DNA from: Thelephora terrestris
Taxonomy: Eukaryota > Basidiomycota > Agaricomycetes > Thelephorales > Thelephoraceae
Direction of reading: 5' to 3'
Assembly: GCA_015956445.1 (NCBI GenBank)
Contig: WIUZ02000001.1
Coordinates: 2,790,001 to 2,854,000 of the forward strand
DNA: 64,000 nucleotides
Part shown: positions 12,133-23,964 of the stretch, one piece after another
Layout of the letters: each line of letters begins with the position of its first letter
Position numbering within the stretch: the stretch's first letter is position 1
Notes under the pieces: generated by a model
Database searches by the model: none
The model's input: only the letters and a program-made list of their open reading frames with translations
Told to the model about the DNA's origin: nothing
Program-made: the position numbers and the translations under genes

Positions 12133-13475
12133 TCACTCGACCTTCTTCCGCCTGGCCTTCTTTGTCTTCGTCTCCTGGGCGATTGTTTCCTCTGCTGGCG
12201 GTTTCTTTTCCTTTTTCTTCTTCTTCTTCGCGGCTTTGGCTGCTGCCGCTGCCGCTTCAGCCTCCTGCCTCGCCTTCAGCTCCGCTCGTTTAGCCTCATC
12301 TGCCATCTTTCCGAGTCGCCGAAATGTATCGTTCTCCTCGTCAGAGTCTTCGACGAGGTCATCTTCTGCGGCTGGTTCAGTCACCAACTGATTTAAGACC
12401 TCGTCCGCTTCTTCAGATTCAGGCGAGACTGGTGCTGCCTTCTTCGGGACATGCTCTGGAGAGAAGGGATCCGGCTGAATTGAACCGATGACAGACAGCA
12501 TCTGGTTTGCCATCGTAAGTCTACGGTGGCTCCATTAGTAAAGTGCGAAGTGAAGCCCGGAGACTCAAGTAGGAGCCTACCCAATGACGGTGAACACGAC
12601 ATAGCCAGATTTTCCTCCGATCTTGTCGCCAGTCAAGCTATGAACCCACCTGCCACCACTCGAGGTCGATGCCTCGGAGTGATCCTGTTCGTGCGGGATT
12701 TGTTCCGTCCCCTCTGTCATCTTCACATCCCCTTCCGTCAAACTCTCCTTGGCTATCGATTCCTCAGTAGCATATTCCGGGTCGTTTTCCGCCGGCCCAT
12801 ATTCAAATTCCCAACTTTCCGACGGTATATGATGCCGGGGTATCGAGGCGTTGAATACGTTATGGATGAGGAGTGATACGTGATCGGGCGAACAGAGATT
12901 GACCTTCCCCGCTGTGGTTGATAGGAGTAAAGAACGCGTTAGTTTGACGAGTGTTATCGAAGGCCAGAAGCACGAACAAAGTTTCATTCCTATCTGTGGT
13001 GACCAGACGGTAGTGTCAAACGAAACATGGCAATTGGAAAATGGACAATCGGCCTTGATGGTTGCAACGGTTCCCAAGAAGTCAACATTTGTGTGAGCCA
13101 CCACGACGCCGTTAAGTGTAGGGACATATCTATGGGGGATTAAAAATCGGACTTGTGGGTTTGCGAATCACTTTACCAGACTTCGTACCTCATGAGCATT
13201 CCATCCAGCATTTCCTGAACACCTCTTCGCGGTTCCATCGCATATATCGGGGGAATGGAGACCTTGAGGGTAGATGTGATCGTTTGGAAGTCTCCCTTGG
13301 AGCCAGTATTCGTCCCGTGTCCGGTCGAGGGTCCGGCCTTGGACTTATCTTTCTTTGGCTTCTTCTCTGACGAATATTTCGACTTTTTCAGCGCCGGTTC
13401 AATGTCCTCCCCTTCTGCCTCTGTGACCGCAGCCTGCTTGCGTTTCTTGGAATGAGACTGAGATGGCAGAGACAT
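12133..13475 (-). CDS. RPA43: RNA polymerase I stalk subunit RPA43
   Basis: Subunit of the Pol I stalk that contacts initiation factor Rrn3 and makes rRNA in the nucleolus. Read on -, exons are 13475-13189, 13129-12978, 12911-12581 and 12520-12133, giving 385 residues. A basic N-terminal tail (KKRKQ, KKSKYSSEKKPKKDKSK) precedes the Rpb7-type N domain with LKVSIPPIYAMEPRRGVQEM and LDGMLMRY. The OB-fold follows: LNGVVVAHTNVDFLGT, CHVSFDTTVWSPQIGMKL, KVNLCSPDHVSLLIHNVFNA, and after an acidic insert FTVIGLTMANQMLSVIGSI. The C terminus is acidic, then Ala/Lys-rich with a run of six lysines, usual for a nucleolar protein. The gene is divergent from PAM16, with 156 nt between start codons, so the two probably share a promoter. 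Confidence 0.85.
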
Positions 13476-13631
13476 GATTTCCTAATAAATGAGAGCGGCT
13501 CGGAGGTCAGGCGGAAGAACGGAGGTGGGGACGTTTTTTTTGATCGAGAGGGAGGATCACGTGCTCACGGAACGGCTCTTCCCTCCTCGTCACCGTCGCC
13601 GGAACCCACATACTACACAACTGGGAGGTCA
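13476..13631. promoter_or_regulatory. Shared divergent promoter RPA43 / PAM16
   Basis: Only 156 nt separate the two start codons, so both transcripts must start within or close to this stretch. It holds a T7 run near 13537 and no clear TATA box. Inference from spacing only. Confidence 0.5.
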
Positions 13632-14281
13632 ATGGTTCGTGTCTACCAGTCAATCCTTCTTCTTTGGTCTCAGAGAGCGTATTTCAGTCTGCTCCGAGGG
13701 CCATCATCCAGATCCTCATCACAGGGACTCAGATATTTGGCAAGGCATTGTATGCTGCCGGGACGCAAGCTGTAAAAAGTGTCTTATGTCTGACCTCGCC
13801 TGCGACGAGATTACTCACGTGCGATGCGTAGACGCGAAACAGCGACCCGAAGCACTCGGCGCAGATGTCGCAGGCGTAGGCAAAGCCACATCGGGCTCTG
13901 TAACGGACAAGCTCACCCGGGAACACCGGCTGACCTTAGACGAGGCTCATTTGATTCTAAACACGAAAAAAGAGGACCAACTGGAACGAGTTCTCACTGT
14001 GAGTGTAAAATTTCCGTCACACTTCCGATAGTTCGCTGATGAGTAATGGCCCCGCTCCAAAGAATTACGAACATTTGTTCAAACAGAATTCACCCCCAGA
14101 AACGACAACTCCCGCAAAACCAGTAGCTGGGAAGCGTGCTCAGGCGAAGTATCACTCACACTACCTTCAATCGAAGGTTGTCCGGGCGAGGGAGCGCATC
14201 GAAGCCGAACACAAACTGCAGAGCACGATATCGGAACAGGGACCCTCATCAACGCTAGAATCCGCACCGCCAAACCCATAA
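13632..14281 (+). CDS. PAM16: Mitochondrial import motor subunit PAM16/TIM16 (Magmas)
   Basis: J-like protein that pairs with Pam18 at the TIM23 channel and tunes mtHsp70 during import into the matrix. Exons: 13632-13634 (the ATG alone), 13688-13771, 13843-13998 and 14063-14281; total 153 residues. The protein starts M-SAPRAIIQILITGTQIFGKAL, the family N terminus. The J-like domain follows: LTREHRLTLDEAHLILN, EDQLERVLTNYEHLFKQNSP, with the HPD of true J proteins absent as expected. A conserved SHYLQSKVVRARERIEAE helix closes it. The splice after the bare start codon (ATG|GTTCGT ... TTTCAG|TCT) is needed to reach the conserved N terminus. The third exon joins QA to RPEALGADVAG; an alternative acceptor a few bases upstream is possible. 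Confidence 0.85.
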
Positions 14282-14737
14282 CACAGCATCCCCACTCATT
14301 ATGTCACATAGATGAAAACGTGTATACCATATCTCTACTCTAATAGCAATAATGGCTGACATTCGTGTGAGGGATCCGATGCGGATTCGATGTATCACAT
14401 ACAACCCAAGGTACCCGTCCTGCATCCCGCTTGGTACGTATGCGCTGGACACTCTGTCCGGGAGGAAGCTGTCAAAATAGGTGGTTTCAACCGGGGGGTG
14501 TTCTCGAGCAACAGGCATTCAGCGAAGCAAACCAACAAATAAGGTTGTACAGATATGCTACCTAAGGGAGAGAAGAGTCTGTACGGAAAGATATGCGACT
14601 ATGCAAGAAGAGGAAGATAGATAATAGGTGGATGAATAGTTGTGGGCGACATTCCATACCCTACGAGATAAAGATAGAATTGAAGGGAAAATAGGTGAAG
14701 ATGTAAAGTGAGTTGAACCAAGAGAAAATACTCAAGT
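14282..14737. other. Convergent 3' ends of PAM16 and RAD21
   Basis: No gene seen. Holds the 3' UTRs of PAM16 (+) and RAD21 (-). The RAD21 ORF frame remains open beyond its stop only by frame accident of an unspliced reading. Confidence 0.4.
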
Positions 14738-17074
14738 TCACACCTGACTTTGGCTCCCGCTTCCGCCGATGGACAATGCTGGTGCGACAGATAAGCCCCG
14801 CTGGTCCGCCCACAACTTGTCTTTCGCACGAATCTCGATATTTTCGAACGGCGCTTCTTGGGTAATCCTGATACAATCCTTGGTGCCCAGAACCAGGAGT
14901 TCGAAGAAGAAAGCCGACGCAGCCCGCCTCGAAGCCTAAAAGGGTGTATGAGCAAACGGACAGTTCCCCAATGGTTTTGAAGCACATTTACCTTATTTGC
15001 CATTTCGTTGAAACTCATTACTCCCTCAGCACCCCCCTCCTCTACCTGCAGTTCTCCTCTGATGAGGCCCAGGGCTTTGATAGTGTTCCTGCTATAACCC
15101 TTGCCATCACGTTGGGTCTCTGCTTCGGACGGCGCTTGCGATAGCGCACCCCTTTCGTCAAACATCGCAATTGGGCAGGTTGAATCGGCATAGGTTGGCT
15201 CGTTTTCGTCGAAGGGAGGGTTCTCCAACGCTGGAGTAGACATCCGGCTGCGGTGTGAGGGTGCAATGGATGCAGACCTTCCCCGGGGTATCTCTTCTTG
15301 TTCAACGGAAACATCCGGCATTGGTACGTCTTCCCCTACAGGCATCTGGAAATCCTCGATGGGAGCACTTGTTTCGAACTCAAGTCCAGGCTCTAGACTC
15401 ATGCGCCCGAGGGCTTCAGAAGGCACGCCGATGCTCTCTGGGACATGGGCCCTCTTTCTCACCCTCTCCATTTCTTCGTCATCCCCTTCAGATTCTCTAC
15501 CGGACACCTTGCGCTTCTTGCCAGTGGAGGAAGGCTTCGGTTGTTTCTTTCCAGGTGTGGGGAGGGCTGGTCGCATGAACATCTCCGCAAGCTCCCCTGA
15601 AAGCCCAGGAGGTCCAGCATAGATAAATGTACCCTGAGGAGTGACCTTAGTCGGCATGAAATAGGCTAGAGGGTCATTCCTGATTTCCATTAGTTGCATG
15701 ACAAGGGTGGACCGCGGGAGGTATTGGTGTTGAGTTAGGATGTCGCTGATATCTCGGTCATTTCGGGCGAACACTCCAGCGCCACGTCCGGTACGGGCAC
15801 CAGGCATCTCAGTTTCCTCATCAACGATAGCTCTCTTCTCCTTGACTCTCCGCTTGGCTTTCTCTACAGGCTGTGGGGTGGCTTGGATATCGGGGGGAGT
15901 TTGAGGCGGTTCTGTGAGGGGAGAGGCTGGAAATATGTCAGCCGTGCGATACAAGGACATGGCGAACTGAACCGACATGCACGTGTCGTTTGTCCCGGGG
16001 TCTTTTCGCGATCACTGATCACAGGGACAACGACATCATCAAACGTGAGACCTTCAATTGTCAGGTCGCCAGCGCCTAGACCAAAGTCATCGAAGGGTTG
16101 CTCGGAAACGGCTCTGCTGACAGCTGAGAGAATGTCTGCTTCATCGCGGCCTTGACCAAGAAGTCGGGAATCAATGGATTCTCTCGGAGCACGTGGAGGG
16201 GCGGCTTCTCGTCCGACTTCGATGCTCATGGTCTCATCTTCGGCACCTGGAGCTTCAGACCCCTCGATGGATTCTTCCTCCCCAGGTTGAGGACCGAAGT
16301 CTAAGGGAAGGACATAGTCTTGGGAGCCAATGCCGTCGTCTGGACCAAGGTCGTCATAATACCCAGAGTAATCCATTTGGAAGTCGTCGAAAGCAGCAAG
16401 AGTGACATCTGCCCTTCGAGCTATGTGTTGGCCCTGTGAAGGCGTAGGGCGGTATCGGAAGTCTTGGTCCCTGTTGGAGCCGGCGTTCAGCGTCTTCGTT
16501 GACAATGAGATGTGAGATACTTGTACCAGTCAAGATCTGGAAGAAGGATGTCCAGGTCATTCCCTTGGAGGGTGATGGCATTCTTATTGACAGCTAGTTG
16601 TTCCTCGGTCATATCGACGATACCGGGTTTAAAAGCCTGCACAAAAAAACGCGGTAATTTATGTCGGAATCCAACAAATGGAGACATGAGGGGAGCAAAC
16701 CATTTTGATTCTGAGTAGAGCATCGTTGCAGTCATCCAAGAGATATTTTGCCTTCCGGCTGTAGATCCTAACGACACCCAAGAGGAGCTGTCCACTGAGA
16801 CGGAGAGCCATGACTTCCACCTCCTGTCCGACGATAGCATCTAAAGTGGCACACTAAGCGTCTGTCAGGCTACACTCAACGCGCAAACCTTACCGACGGA
16901 TTTCTCGATATCGGTCTGAAGGGTCTGCGTCTTGGATAGCTTTCGTTCCATATGTGCCGCAAGCCATACTTTGGCCAGCGGTCCACGCCTAGACAAGATA
17001 GCCTCCGAATAAAACTGAACAACAAATTGTAGTCAGAAGAGTTTGGGAGAGGATAAAGATGTCTCGGTTACCAT
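14738..17074 (-). CDS. RAD21: Cohesin kleisin subunit RAD21/SCC1
   Basis: Kleisin that bridges the Smc1 and Smc3 heads of cohesin; cleaved by separase at anaphase. On -, exons are 17074-17072 (ATG only), 17014-16894, 16840-16701, 16636-16527, 16470-15983, 15926-14992 and 14935-14738, giving 664 residues. The N-terminal kleisin domain is textbook: [20 protein letters not shown], then [56 protein letters not shown] long acidic, Ser-rich middle follows with plausible separase-type ExxR stretches that I cannot assign. The C-terminal winged helix reads [39 protein letters not shown] and ends near [10 protein letters not shown]. Divergent from the PPR gene with 147 nt between start codons. The separated start codon mirrors that in PAM16. 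Confidence 0.9.
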
Positions 17075-17221
17075 AGTGTGTGGTCTCGACGAGACGCGGT
17101 TGTGGCAGGAGGTGGGCCGAGTGGTTGAACAAATCAGGGTAAGTCAGCAGCACGTGACGTGTGACCGCTCTGTGACTCCCCTCACCCGACCCGCTTCCGC
17201 TCGCTCCGTTGTGGCAGGACT
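17075..17221. promoter_or_regulatory. Shared divergent promoter RAD21 / PPR gene
   Basis: 147 nt between the start codons of two divergent genes. No TATA box seen; contains AGCACGTGACGTGTGACC around 17150, a palindromic CACGTG E-box plus an overlapping ACGTCA-like element on the reverse strand. Function inferred from position. Confidence 0.5.
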
Positions 17222-19120
17222 ATGGCTGCGTCTCTGTCGAAACATGCCTTCAGCTTGACAAGGTCGAAAGCAACCAACCCCCTTCGGGCCTTGGCTGTGC
17301 CAAGCGCATCCGCAAGTATATACCCTTCCTCGGTCTCGCTGTAATGACGTTGACGATACGGCTGTAGACAAATTGGTGTATCACGAAAGACGTGGTACCT
17401 CGGTGCGGACGCTTTCGACCAACGTAGTCCAGTCAAGTCCCCGATTCGATGTTCGTTCGTTTCCTTCCTATCCTGTGGTCGGAGGCACCACCGTTTCGCG
17501 AACCGGGTCGATCGGCCGGTATAACCTCGCGCTAGGTCACCTTGCAGACAAAGGAGAGCTAGTCCACTGTCTCAAATTAGCGGCGCAGATGAAGGTTCAA
17601 AGTGTCAAACCTGACATACTCACATTCAACTGCTTGATTCGCGCATGCGAGAGAGACGCCCTTTCGAGGCATGCCACCGCTATCTTTGAGGACATGCTTG
17701 CCGTTGGCCTGCATCCGGAGAGAGAGACATACCATTTGCTTTTCAAGGTAATAGTTTTACGGTCTGCATCGGTCTTTAGCTGTTTTCTCACTTTGTAATA
17801 GGCCCATTGGCGAGAAAACTCGAGAACAGTGTTTTCATTGTGGAATAAAATGTTGGAGGCTGAAATCATCCCAAATGCCACCAGCTACGAAATTCTCATC
17901 GCACACCTTACGAAAGAGAAGAACCTTGAAATGGCACTCGCGATCCTTACTGAAATGGAGAAACGGGATCTCTCGCCGTCTACGGAAACAGCAGAGGGTG
18001 TCGTCGATCTCGCCGCTAAACAAGGGAACCCTCGACTGGCACTTGACCTCGCTACCTCATACGAAGCTGCATCAGTCCTACCGCTGTCAACTGCGACTTG
18101 GGTCAACGTCCTCGCTTCATGTGCAGAGTATATGTTTGTAAGTCAAACAGGTGAATGATTTTGAGGTGGCATTGATCGGTTGTTTAGGCAGAAGGTGTCG
18201 GCGTTGCGTGGAACAAAGTCGTCAAAGACCTCAACGTTATCCCAGACGAGGGGGTTTGTCTCGATGTTCTGCACACGTGTGGTCGCCACGGCATGCCCAC
18301 TCTTGCGAGCGGAGTCCTCTCGCTTCTCACAGACCAGAATATATCTCTCCGGGAACACCACTTTAGCCCACTGATCGAGGCCATGTGTCACCGAGCCCAG
18401 ATCAAGGAAGCACTCCAAGTCATCATGCGGATGGATAATGCCGGTATTACGCCAACAACGGAGACCACATATCCGATCTTCAAGTATATCATTGAAGACG
18501 CAGAGCGACTCGACACGTCATGCGACCACTTGGAGGACCTTCAACAGGAGGTCGAAGTACCCTTCCCTGTGGCTGCGTTCAATTGTATCATCCAGGCTTC
18601 TATCAGCTTGGGTGATCTGCAACGGGCGATTGGCTTGTACAACTCCTTTGCTGAGTTCAAAGTTAAGCCAAACGTGGATACCTACAACCTCCTACTCGGA
18701 GGTTGTGTCGCAAGCGCTCACAGGGAACTCGGAGACAAGTTGCTGCTGGATATGAAGAAAGCCCGGGTCCTTCCTGATGCTCGAACCTACGAACGGCTCG
18801 TTGTGTTGTGCCTGACGCAGAACAACTACGAAGACGCGTTCTTCTATCTGGAGGAGATGAAGGAGCAGAAGATGGTCCCCAGCCTCAACATTTACGAGTC
18901 TCTGATTCGTAAGTGCGTCGCGATGGGAGATACGCGGTACAAGTTAGCAGTGGAGGAGTTACAGGAGTGCGGTTACAGGGTTGACAAGTCACTGCAGGCC
19001 TTCATCGACACAGGAGGCCAGAGTGAGCTCACTCCAATCGCCGACAAAAACCCGACAAAAGGCTATCGGGATGGTGTAAATCGGTACAAACGATCCCAAT
19101 TCGTTAACAGCAAAATTTAG
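17222..19120 (+). CDS. Mitochondrial pentatricopeptide-repeat protein
   Basis: Organelle RNA-binding helical-repeat protein, probably acting on mitochondrial mRNA processing, stability or translation. Exons 17222-17315, 17368-17747, 17802-18137 and 18188-19120 give 580 residues. The N terminus (MAASLSKHAFSLTRSKATNP) is basic, Ser/Leu-rich and free of acidic residues, fitting a matrix presequence. Repeats visible in order include VKPDILTFNCLIRACERD, LHPERETYHLLFKAHWREN, IIPNATSYEILIAHLTKEKN, LSPSTETAEGVVDLAAKQG, ITPTTETTYPIFKYIIED, VKPNVDTYNLLLGGCV, VLPDARTYERLVVLCLTQN and MVPSLNIYESLIRKCVAMG, each about 35 residues apart with the usual P-D/N-x-x-T-Y start. Long fungal PPR proteins diverge fast, so I do not assign a specific orthologue. 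Confidence 0.85.
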
Positions 19121-19234
19121 ACATACCCTCTATTCCTATTACGTAATATACTTTAATCACGTGGCTAGTTGGTTGAACATTTCCATTTTGGGCCCGCGAA
19201 CCTCAGTTCGACTACTGTTTGATTTCCCCTCAGG

Positions 19235-21577
19235 ATGTTTCCAAGAGGAGCGCGATTCCCACCAGCCAAAGGTGTGATCGACTTCGTTCAATCATTTTTG
19301 GTTTCTGAGCTAGTACATACCCGCAGCTCCGGACGTACCAGGTCCCAACTCCTATAACGTCGACCCAGGTCTGCACCTTGAATCATCTGATGTTAGGCGT
19401 TATGCAAAATGTTCCATTATAGACCCTCAGCTTGACTCGTATAAGCATGGCGCCTTTCTCGAGAAAGCGGACCGCTTCACGGAAGCCAAATTATCTGATG
19501 TACCCGGTGAGCCACACCGCTCATTCACGACGATTGTTAGTCCCTGACGCCCTCTTGAAGGACCGGGCTCGTACCTGCAGACTGATCATGGAGCCACCGA
19601 TAAACCACCCGCGAAGCGCGTTGCAAGTGCTACCAACGAGCGATACGCTGCCCTTCAACGCCAACTTGAGGAGCTTGAGCGTATGCATGCTGAAAGTCGC
19701 AAAAACGTACGTTCCTCTTCGAAGTCAACCCCTTTCGACTTTCTTACTTGTACCAAAGCACAAATCAGAGGTAGAACGCCTCAAGCAAGCATTATCACGC
19801 GCTCAGAAACTCAACTCCGAGCACACATCCCAAATCGACAAACTCAAGAAACAGAATGATTCACTCGACGCCAAGCTACAGGAAACCCGGAAACAAACCC
19901 TCGTAGATCAAGCGGAAATTAAGGAGCTCCGAGCTAAACTCCGGGTGTCCGAGAACGAGCGAGGACATTTGGCCTTGAGGACCGAAGAGAGTGGCGATGC
20001 GAAGAAGTCGCTTGCTGCCCTTGAAACAAAGAGAAACGAAGAAGTCCGGGAACGCGACAAGCGTATCGCCGAGCTCGAGAGGTCCGTCGCAAACGAGCAG
20101 AAGCGAAACGAAGCGCTGGAGGGCAAACTCCTCGAGTCGAAAGGAACATCTCAGCAGGCACTCAACGAAGCTCGGCGAACGATCTCCACTCTCCAGGGCA
20201 TGGTTGCGAGCGCGAAAGAAGACGTAGCCTCAGCACAAACTGGGGCCGGTCAGCGCGAGGAAGAGCTCATCGTACAGTTGGAATCCGCCCGCGTTATGAT
20301 CCAGCAAGTTGCCCAGGAGTACGGAAGGCTTGCCTCTACGACCATCCCCAAAGCCAGCTATGACGTCCTCAATCAGGAGAACCGTGACCTGCAGCTTAGC
20401 ATCAACAGGCTCCAGAGGAAGTTTGAAATTGCGGATTCCGAAGTTAACGAGATGGAAGACCTCCTCAAAATTTCCCGGGGCCATAATCATGCCCTGGATC
20501 ACATCATCAAGGGAGTATGGGAAGACCTTGACTCACAAACCAATACTTTGAAGGGACTTGTCGTGGCCGACGACCCATCAAATAACGACTACGCCGAAAT
20601 CGAAACCGACCTCGCCAGGATCGCTTTGGATGAATCCACCCGCCGCAACGAGGCCACCTCCGCCCATTTGTCAAGCATCAAACTGTTCGTTCAGTGGTAC
20701 AAAACTCTCGGACGAACGCTGCTTCATGACTACTCCCTGGCATGCACCGAACTCTCCGCTGCTGCTGAAGAAAACCAAACTCACCAAAATGCCATAACTG
20801 TGGCGACAGTGCACGCCTCCACCCTCTCCACCCAACTTGAAGCCGTCAAAATTCAAACAGACTCAGTTCAGCGTCAAGCAGTCGAGTTATCGGAGAAACT
20901 GGAAGCAGCCAATGCTAGGGAGGCTTCTTTGAAGGATGAGATGGCCAAACGTGAGAAAGACGTCAAGGCGGAGAGACAAACGGCAAAAGAAAGGTTGGAA
21001 AGAGAAAGAGAAATGGTTAAGCATCTTCAGGCGTCGATGGAGAAACAGAGGTTTGCGGAAGATGAAATGAGGAACGAAGTATCTGCGTAGGTCATTTCAG
21101 CGTCTGCCTCGCTCCCTGATAGCCGTTGACAAGGTGCATCTAGGTTATCAAAGGCCCTCGCGGAATCAGAGGATTATGCGCACGCGTATCAGACTCTTGT
21201 TGACGAAGTGAACGCATTGGTCGACAGAAACGCGTTAGCTGAAGAAGAGGCTCAGCAGTTGAGTAAATTCAACGCGCAACTGCTCAGCCACAGGAACCCA
21301 GCACAGAAGATCATGTACGTCGACAGAATACGGCAAGAGCTTGCGGACACGAAACAGGTAAGCTTGCCGCCAGATGATCCAGGACTTGAATGTTGACCGT
21401 CGGGCTGTCTAGCAACTCTTGCTCGTGGCGAGAGAACGAGACAATGCCTTGTCGTCAAATGAGACTTTACAGAAGGAGCTGGGGATGTACACGGCAGTGA
21501 CAATCTCCACACGAGAAAAACCGCGGACGACGATGACCCGTGTAACTCGCCTGCCGCTCTCAAGCATTCATCCATAG
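19235..21577 (+). CDS. HMMR/RHAMM-like coiled-coil protein
   Basis: Long coiled-coil protein resembling hyaluronan-mediated motility receptor, a spindle and centrosome-associated factor in animals. Small 5' exons (from 19235; acceptors near 19327, 19434, 19555) splice to an HMMR-type N terminus: MFPRGARFPPAKAPDVPGPN then SYNV, DSYKHGAFLEKADRF, and a second PGPGSYLQTD. Such P-G-P-x-S-Y repeats are a feature of the HMMR N-terminal domain. Almost all the rest, from ALQRQLEELERMHAES to EDEMRNEVSALSKALAESED, is heptad-rich coiled coil. The C terminus carries LLSHRNPAQKIMYVDRIRQE, similar to the N-x-x-Q-K-I motif of HMMR C-terminal domains. About 640 residues in total. Hyaluronan binding should not be assumed in a fungus; a microtubule or spindle-pole role is the reasonable inference. 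Confidence 0.7.
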
Positions 21578-21882
21578 ACCAGTTCCCTGTGGGATGTCTC
21601 GTCGTTCTTTGCTCAAACATATACCCTTGTATACATGGATCTGCCCCTTTTTATATACTGCTCGAAGCTTGATATTTTGTATTGCCGAGCGATGTTCTAC
21701 TGCATAGTTGTCAGATGAGGTGGTTAGGCGACATCTGATCTCAGACCTGGAGTCAAGCTGATTACGATCGGCCCCGAGCCTGATCCGCTGAGCCTCCCTC
21801 TTAAAGTCCGCCTCCTGCAACGAACGGCTTTTCCATTTGAGCCTCATCGAACACCTTTGGACCTCCTACGCACACCAACGTT

Positions 21883-23300
21883 ATGGCTTCTGTAATCTCT
21901 GATGGTACATCGGGAGCGAGCGAGCAGCCTGTCGCCAACACGGGCCCAATCCCGATGTCGTTCCCGGCCATCCTTCGCGCCCCGAAGCTCGCAGATAGAT
22001 TCGCCCATCTGAGGTTGGCAAGCGCCTCGGATAATCCCATTTCGGACTCTACCAGGCTTGCGGCTAAGAAGAACAAGAGGGAGGACCGAGAAGGGAAGCG
22101 GTGGATTAGACGAAAGGAGAACTGTATGTCTTGCCGGTTCAACGCGAGAGCCCACTGAGAGGCACACTGACGGTGCCTCGTTAGCACATTTTGTGGGCAA
22201 TCCTCACGTTGTGGCTGCGACCAAGAATGACTACCAAGTCCTTCCTCCCGACGTCAAATCCACGTTTCCAGAGCCCCTGCCAGCTTATCTCTCTCGGAAC
22301 GCCTCTCTTTCCACCTTAACCCCGGCGCACAAACCAGATCGGAACTCGTCCAGCGCAGGAATGTTCTCATTGAGCGTCAAGGGCACGCGAAAGGAGCTGC
22401 GAAGGGCCGGTGTTAGGGCTCAACATCTAGTCGAGGACGTTGAATCTGAGATCGTCAGTTGGTTGCGTGACGGAACGGTGTTCCTTTCACCGGACGAGAA
22501 GGATCCCAACGATTTTGAGTTCCCGGGCAAACCTTTAGGAGGATCAGGTGCCATTCGCGAAGTAGCGAGGACGCCCCTGCAACTCGTGTGGGCGATCTCG
22601 GAAGACGGGTTCGCTAGATACGTGGTGCATTGCTGCGCCAGGTACCATGGCATCGTTAGTTTCAGTGAGTGTCTCATCTATACCGTAGCCATAGGGTATG
22701 TAACTGTTTCCAGGTAAGGACACATCGGGGCAACGTCTCACCTACCTCCTGCGACCGAACGTCCACCGTCCGAGCCATGAAGCCTCAAGCCTGGACACGC
22801 CCCCTGCAACAGATTTCGGTTACTCTTCTCATGGAGATCTCGAGGACGAGTCTGATATCATTCTATCCGACCACGAACTGGCTGGCTCGATTGGCTTGCT
22901 CGCTCCTCCTCCTGGTCTCTCAGCTGAACCAGAGATCCAAACTACAGCTCGATTCCGGCCAGCCCACACCACCGGCTCAGATGATGATTGGTCGCTCGTT
23001 GGGGATGATCTGGAGGCGGATGCAGAACTTTCCGGGAACGAAGGTGGTAGGAGAGGAAGTGGGTCCGCCGTGGATACAATTCCAGAAGAATTTGGTCCAG
23101 AAAACCCGACCACGGATAATTCTCGGTTCGTCAGAAGGGTTCCATTGTCAAGAGTATGGGATCCGCGACCACGGAATAGCTCGTCCCCGTCAAGATCGCC
23201 AGGGCGTCGCTCGTGTAGTAGGAGGGCTGCGATAAAACACGAACCTCCTCGAGATCGTACGGTCAAATCGTTCTACATGTACCTCTTTGGAGATCAGTGA
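21883..23300 (+). CDS. R3H-associated N-terminal-domain-like protein
   Basis: Probable nucleic-acid-related protein with an R3H-associated N-terminal region; the assignment is tentative. Exons 21883-22123, 22185-22664 and 22714-23300 give 435 residues. The segment GKRWIRRKENSHFVGNPHVV with the following KNDYQVLPPDV, and later GTRKELRRAGVRAQHLVEDV, form the conserved-looking core. EVARTPLQLVWAISEDGFARY and VVHCCARYHGIVSFS suggest a folded R3H-like module ending near residue 260. The rest is disordered, rich in Ser, Pro and acidic residues, and ends in an Arg/Ser-rich stretch with DRTVKSFYMYLFGDQ. The N-terminal ~60 residues are also low complexity. No signal peptide or membrane segment is seen. 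Confidence 0.5.
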
Positions 23301-23964
23301 AGGAGTTGTGCGGATTGCAGCTGTTTACGTTTGTATAGAAGTATAACACATACTCGTCTTTGTGTGGAGGTAGGTTTCCTGGAGCTCGGCTCTCCGTCTG
23401 TTACTAGAATGATGCCGCAGCTGAATACCGTGTCACCCGTACTCACCGTCCCGCCTCCCGTCCCCCGTTCGAGCCGATTCGAAGCGATATTAAATTGACC
23501 TTTGATAACCTGAAACAATCCATTTCCGTTTCCTCCCGGTTTTCCGCCATCTCCGATGGGAATCCTGGCTTCTAAATACTCAAAAGGAGTCCCACACGGC
23601 GAGGCCGACTAGCAGCGTACGACGTTTCCTCGGGTGTTATAGGCTCCGATAAATCACCCGTTGTCACAGACAGAGAAGCGCGATCGATCACTGGTACCAG
23701 TGGGTGTCTTTTCCTAGACGCCCATCTGACAGGCTTCGAATCCAATCCTCACGTAACGCACACAAAGAATGAGTTGGCGGTCACTTGGCTCTTCACCAGC
23801 TCTTCCTTGGTCTGCCTCTCCTTCTGTAATTCGAGCTTTGGTTTTCCTCTCGACCACCACCTGTCTTTACTTCCACTCGCGCTCCGCGATAACCTACACT
23901 CCTTTGCTGTTCATACCCTACGAACCACACAACAGGTGATCATCCCTATACCAGCACACTTGAC
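23301..23964. other. Intergenic: promoter of the GH16 gene
   Basis: No gene seen. Includes the 3' UTR of the upstream gene and a CT-rich stretch at 23780-23900 leading into the glucanase start. Confidence 0.4.

Noticed and set aside
12190-12260. CTT/TTC-rich tract as a microsatellite
   Set aside because: It encodes the lysine- and alanine-rich tail of RPA43 on the minus strand.
23720-23760. tRNA B-box-like GGCTTCGAATCC
   Set aside because: No matching A box or cloverleaf could be folded around it.
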